A stretch of 64,000 bases of DNA, taken from NCBI RefSeq assembly GCF_051014685.1, contig NW_027478540.1:176001-240000 (forward strand). Direction: 5' to 3'. Source of the DNA: Ptiloglossa arizonensis (Eukaryota; Arthropoda; Insecta; Hymenoptera; Colletidae). A model generated the notes under the pieces. That model saw only the letters and a list, made by a program, of their open reading frames with translations, ran no database searches and had not been told where the DNA came from. This document shows positions 61,386 to 64,000 of this stretch, in pieces. Positions within the stretch are counted from its first letter, which is position 1. Every line of letters begins with the position of its first letter. A program made the position numbers and the translations under genes.

Positions 61386-61472
61386 ATGAGTAAGTGCTGT
61401 CAATCTATATTTAAATTAAAGAAATCGAAATTTAGAAAACAATATTATTCGATAATTTAATCTAAAATTTAG
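61386..61472 (+). promoter_or_regulatory. Possible 83-bp intron in the transposase leader
   Basis: ATGA|GTAAGT at 61386-61395 could be a start codon followed by a splice donor, and TTTAG at 61468-61472 an acceptor. Removing 61390-61472 would join ATGA to TTACCCCAATGAG in frame with the ATG at 61481. Suggested by sequence only. Confidence 0.35.
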
Positions 61473-61480
61473 TTACCCCA

Positions 61481-62804
61481 ATGAGTTTTGAGTATCTCGA
61501 TTCGGATTCAAGTATCGAGGCACAACATCCTAAAAAACGTTGCTGAAGAATCTCATCGAGTGATGATAGCGAAAATGAACAGTGCAGCAGTTTAATAAAT
61601 CAAGAGTACGTGTGGAAAGCCGAAAATCATATTCCCATTATACATGATTTTTCAAGTGGAGGTGGAGCAACAGTAAATACACGAGGTTTGTCGAGAAGGG
61701 AGGTTTTTGAATTATTTTTCAACAAGGAGTTGATAACAAAAATAATTACAGAAACAAATAAATACGGCGCAAGCGACGCAGAGTTTATACCACTTGAAGG
61801 CGACGAATTAAAAGTATTTATTGCTTTAAATATTTTAATGAGTCTAGTTTCCAAGCCCACGATTCAAAGCTATTGGACTACCGATAAAAGTATAGAAACT
61901 CCGTATTTTAAGAATATTATGAGCCGTAACCGATTTATTTCTATCTCGAAAAATTTACATTTTTCTAGTAAAAATAATCCTAACGATCCACTGATCAAAA
62001 TTCGAGAAGTCACTGAAATAGTAAAAAAAACTTTCGTTCGCATGCATGTCCCAAATAAAAACATTTCCATTGATGAATCACTGATGTCGTGTAGAAGTCG
62101 TTTGCATTATATACAATTTATTCGAACAAAACGTGCGAGATTTGGTGTCAAGTTTTATAAACTCTGTGATTCACAATCGCGATACATACACAATTTCAAT
62201 ATATATACAGGAAAAGATAAAACTGACTCGGGATCTGCTAGCACAAATGTTGTGATCAATTTGTTGAAAGAGAGTGAATTATTGTACAAGGGGTATTGCT
62301 TGCAAGGGGAAACGAAACCGATATACTGGACAAAAGAGTTTAAAACCAACCGCAGTAATTGATTACAATCAATACATGGGTGGAGTTGGTGTTGGCGACC
62401 GAATGTTAAGTAAATTTCTCACTACGCGCAGGTGCAGAAAAGCCTATAAAAAAATATTTTTCTATTTGATTGACATGATGCTGCTGAACAGTTACGTAAT
62501 CTTTAAAAATCATAAGCAAGATCGAGCGTTTCATGTGTATAAACAGCTATTAGCCGAAGAAATTGTTGATAAATACTTGGCCAACGTAAATGTAAATAAG
62601 ACACCTGTCAATGATTCCATTACGCGATTTACTGGCAGACATTTTCCTGTACGGATACCTGCAACTCCAGCAAAGAGAAATAGAACATCGAAACGATGCG
62701 TTGTATGCTTGAGCAAGTCAATTCGAAGAGAGACAGTCTTTAAATGTGATGTTTGTGATGAAGCATTATGTATTGACCACTTTAAAGAATTCCACGAAAA
62801 TTAA
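61481..62804 (+). pseudogene. piggyBac transposase (DDE_Tnp_1_7 type), inactivated
   Basis: From ATG 61481 an acidic, serine-rich N-terminus is cut by TGA at 61544-61546. The frame then stays open from 61547 to 62360. The first catalytic Asp is seen in SIDESLMSCRSR (62072-62074). After KGYCL (about 62299) roughly 130-150 codons, including the second catalytic Asp region, are missing and the frame shifts. The C-terminal part (62274-62804) begins near KPTAVIDYNQYMGGV, where the third catalytic Asp is Gly (62388-62390) and the following Asp is kept. It ends in a Cys/His cross-brace (CVVC, CDVC, CIDHFKEFH). Catalytically dead on three counts. Confidence 0.92.
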
Positions 62805-62818
62805 TTCATTTGAATTTA

Positions 62819-62824
62819 AATAAA
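62819..62824 (+). terminator. Polyadenylation signal of the transposase
   Basis: AATAAA 15 bases after the stop codon of the C-terminal transposase frame. Confidence 0.5.
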
Positions 62825-63038
62825 TTTATTCTATGTATAAAAAAATATTTGTTCTTACTTCTTTGTAAAAAAAAGAAATGTAAAATGCGATATTTGCTAT
62901 ACAATATTGTGTATTAATCGTTTTAAACTGTATATTGTTAATAAACTCGGTAAATAATTTTGATGCTCGTTACTGCATATAACGTCACTGATGTTTGAAC
63001 GCGGCAGCTTAAGCAGAGCGATGATGCAAATGGGTTAA

Positions 63039-64000
63039 ATAAAATGACGAGGTAATGAATTTCATAATTTTATATTATTTATTAACCTTTAGAATACAAG
63101 GTTTGGTATTTTAACGAAGGTATAAAGAAACATGAAAACTGTCTTTGGAAACATATTATGGACTATTATAAACGATGTAATGGAAAGAAGTAAGAGGAGT
63201 GTATCTGATAAGAGTGGAATAAACTGAATTCGAAGGAAGAATGCTAATGGGTGAGATTATTTCTTGGGATATATCGATTAATGTGTTTTTTTCTTGCAAT
63301 TTTTCTGCTTTTTATCTCTTCTTGATCTCCTTTTAAAATCGTTGTGGATGCTGAGTCTTCTGTGACAGGATAATAAAAATTATAATAATAAAAATATATA
63401 CAAATCAGTGGTAAAAATGGTATGAGACTATAAAATTTAATTATATTCGAGTGAGTATCAAGTTGAATTTTTCAATCGTTAGCTCGTTAAAGTTACTTGA
63501 ATGTTTATGATGTCAATATTTTAAGAGTATATTTTATTTTAAACTATACCGATTGAAATTGCTTCTTTGTGCCTTGATTTTATATAAATTAAAAGTGTAC
63601 AATTATAAAATGATTCAACAGTGATCTAAAGAAATCGTTAGTCTCTGAAACGTGTGACCTTGAGAACAGAACGATCGATGTGAAACAGTTTTGTATCGAG
63701 TCTTCTTTCAATTGCCGAAAAAAAATTAATTGGATCGTTTTTATAATTTTCGTCACGGATTGTTACAGAAATTGACGTAACAAAAACTATTTACCAATGA
63801 AAATACAAAATATACAATTTCAACATTCTATCGATGAAAAAACTGACCATTTTATTGCATTCAGTATTACAGAATGTGGAAAATCGGGATCGAAATGAAT
63901 TATGCAATGTAAAATTGTATAATTGTTAGGTCATAAAATTTATAAATATTTATATTACTTTTAAGTAATTTTAATATCCATTATCATTAATATCAAATAA
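63039..64000. other. AT-rich DNA without recognisable features
   Basis: No frame of interest, no relation to the satellite, K, L or NUMT families, and no RNA motif that I can see up to the window end. Confidence 0.6.

Larger units (their letters stand above)
61036..63038 (+). mobile_element. piggyBac-family DNA transposon, defective
   Basis: An element of 1995 bp (61040-63034) sits between two TTAA sites (61036-61039 and 63035-63038), the target duplication of this superfamily. The ends start CC..., and ATTTGCATC (61048-61056) is repeated inverted as GATGCAAAT (63023-63031). Between them lie a 42-bp hairpin repeat, a disrupted transposase and an AATAAA signal (62819-62824). The terminal inverted repeats are short and imperfect. 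Confidence 0.9.

Overview
The window looks like nuclear DNA of an insect, most likely an aculeate hymenopteran (a bee is my best guess, moderate confidence). The evidence is a nuclear copy of mitochondrial DNA (NUMT) that reads as ND2, COI, tRNA-Leu(UUR), COII, tRNA-Lys and tRNA-Asp only with the invertebrate mitochondrial code, plus a decayed piggyBac transposon bounded by TTAA. I recognise no intact host protein-coding gene.

About 34 kb of the 64 kb is eight blocks of one satellite built on a 20-bp unit (purine strand GAAACGAAGAAAGAAACGGA). Each block reverses strand polarity exactly once, at a palindromic switch (CGGAGAAACGTTTCTCCG or a one- or two-base variant), and most carry an 8-bp version of the repeat (GAAACGGA/GAAACCGA) beside the switch. 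The blocks lie at 1-2292, 3757-9403, 11128-14503, 21627-26029, 28300-31903, 33545-44113, 45731-47805 and 54925-57220. No stop codons arise on the pyrimidine strand, so very long open frames (up to 2165 codons) run through the blocks. I treat these as by-products of composition.

The blocks are separated by seven spacers, and an eighth flank opens at 57221. Every spacer is bounded by mitochondrial ND2 sequence pointing outward, 5' end against the satellite. Inside lie a ~400-bp block (here K) and a ~380-560-bp block (here L). Satellite palindromes therefore alternate with ND2-K-L inverted repeats. All array-side ND2 copies share a derived TAA where the long NUMT at 57.2-60.6 kb keeps the Trp codon TGA, so they look like amplified relatives of one insertion.

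Two spacers (14504-21626 and 47806-54924) are 7.1-kb near-identical duplicates. They contain a GC-richer ~2.2-kb insert with two tandem, diverged domains of about 0.4 kb. Several predicted stems in these domains are kept by paired base changes between the two copies, which is the signature of a structured RNA. This is my leading candidate for an undescribed element. The right end (57.2-64 kb) holds the long NUMT, the piggyBac remnant with a 42-bp hairpin repeat at its 5' end, and AT-rich DNA with nothing recognisable.
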